This document shows positions 63,454 through 64,000 of a stretch of 64,000 nt of DNA, in pieces. The notes beneath the pieces were generated by a model. It saw only the letters and a list, made by a program, of their open reading frames with translations. It was not told where the DNA came from and ran no database searches. The DNA comes from Telluria beijingensis (GTDB lineage: Bacteria; Pseudomonadota; Gammaproteobacteria; Burkholderiales; Burkholderiaceae_D): NCBI RefSeq assembly GCF_030770395.1, contig NZ_CP132480.1, forward strand, positions 2,309,979-2,373,978. Reading direction: 5' to 3'. Both the position numbers and the translations under genes were made by a program. Numbering within the stretch: the stretch's first letter is position 1; each line of letters begins with the position of its first letter.

Positions 63454-64000
63454 TCACAAGGCCGCGATCGACTGCTCCGCCAGGGCCATCAACTTCGCGC
63501 AATTATCGTTGCGCGCCGCGAAATCCTTCCACGCCGTGTTGCGCGCCACGTCCTGCCAGCCGCGCAGGGCTTCGGGATTGAGGTCGACCACCCGCGCGCC
63601 GACCCCGCGATAGACCGACACCACTGCCGCATCGTCGATGCGCGCCATCTTCATCGCGAACTGCTCCAGGTCGGCGCCGACCTTGAGGATGGCTTCCTGC
63701 TGCGGCTTGCTCAGGCGTTCGAACACGGTGCGGGACATCATCAATGGCTCGAACATGAACCAGTAGGAACCGCCGCGCGCCGTGGTCAGCGAGCGCGCCG
63801 TCTCCTGCAGGCGGAACGAGATCAGCGAGGTCGAGGACGTCAGGGCCGCGTCCAGCGCGCCGCTGCGCATGGCGGCGTGGATCTCGTTCGACGGCAGGCT
63901 GACGACGGTCGCGCCGGCGTCCTGCAGCAGCATGTCCATTTCGCGCGAGCCGCCGCGCACCTTGAGGCCGCGCACGTCCTCGGGCGTGACGATCGGATCG
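63454..64000 (-). CDS. TRAP transporter substrate-binding protein DctP-type (partial)
   Basis: The 3' part of a gene that runs off the right edge; about 182 C-terminal residues are seen. It has the DctP-family pattern VRGLKVRGG, then MRSGALDAALTSSTSL and LSKPQQEAILKVGADL. In full such proteins are exported and bind carboxylates or related acids for a tripartite ATP-independent transporter. The N-terminus, signal peptide and partner genes are outside the window, so the ligand is unknown. Confidence 0.85.
   Translation of the reverse strand, partial: DPIVTPEDVRGLKVRGGSREMDMLLQDAGATVVSLPSNEIHAAMRSGALDAALTSSTSLISFRLQETARSLTTARGGSYWFMFEPLMMSRTVFERLSKPQQEAILKVGADLEQFAMKMARIDDAAVVSVYRGVGARVVDLNPEALRGWQDVARNTAWKDFAARNDNCAKLMALAEQSIAAL

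Overview
The window is a GC-rich chromosomal segment from a betaproteobacterium, most likely Oxalobacteraceae (Massilia, Duganella or a close relative). This rests on gene content: flhDC heading a mot/che cluster, the DUF3460-scpA-panC order, a cyanophycin operon, a MocR/EamA pair and RAYT-type GC-rich hairpin repeats. No rRNA, tRNA, CRISPR array, prophage or intact insertion sequence was seen. About 58 protein genes fill nearly all of the sequence.

Layout. 1-8.2 kb: RidA protein, EamA exporter with divergent MocR regulator, a three-gene molybdenum hydroxylase operon (iorA, an internally shortened iorB, cytochrome c), a VOC protein and htpG with a sigma-32-like promoter. 8.2-15.4 kb, mostly minus strand: DUF3325 and TonB receptor genes with a Fur box, GFA protein, RBBP9-type hydrolase, acyltransferase 3, then kynU-kynA. 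15.4-28.6 kb: the motility block, with three tandem sigma-28-type promoters, flhDC, a membrane methyltransferase, motAB, a CheZ-like gene, cheY, cheA, cheW, cheR, cheD, cheB, cheY, cheZ and an EAL-HDOD protein. 28.7-30.2 kb: two unrecognised genes and an isochorismatase-like hydrolase. 30.2-36.7 kb, minus strand: ycgR, panC, scpA, DUF3460, a FabMG-like protein and metG. 36.9-45.4 kb: apbC/mrp, then a GGDEF-GGDEF-EAL protein whose 3' end overlaps an AONS-like gene, which overlaps a FAAL-acyl-CoA dehydrogenase fusion that looks cut off at its 3' end. 45.4-49.8 kb, minus strand: iaaA-cphB-cphA for cyanophycin turnover. 50-55.8 kb: Hsp70-like protein, DnaQ-fold exonuclease, an 11-repeat Sel1 protein and prolyl oligopeptidase. 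55.8-64 kb: a XRE-cupin regulator divergent from kbl-tdh, sdaA, a strong terminator, thrC-moeA-moaD and a TRAP-transporter binding protein that leaves the window.

How the parts work together. FlhDC starts the flagellar cascade; MotAB power the motor; CheA/W/R/D/B and two CheY/CheZ-type pairs carry the chemotaxis signal; YcgR, the EAL-HDOD protein and the GGDEF-EAL protein add a c-di-GMP layer. kbl/tdh, sdaA and thrC concentrate threonine, glycine and serine metabolism near 57-62 kb. moeA and moaD make molybdenum cofactor, which the iorAB enzyme would need.

The points most worth following up are the three sigma-28-type promoters in front of the flagellar master operon, the AONS plus FAAL-ACAD lipid-type locus coupled to a c-di-GMP enzyme and ending in a scar, the second CheZ-like phosphatase, the in-frame deletion in iorB, and the unrecognised gene pair at 28.7-29.6 kb.
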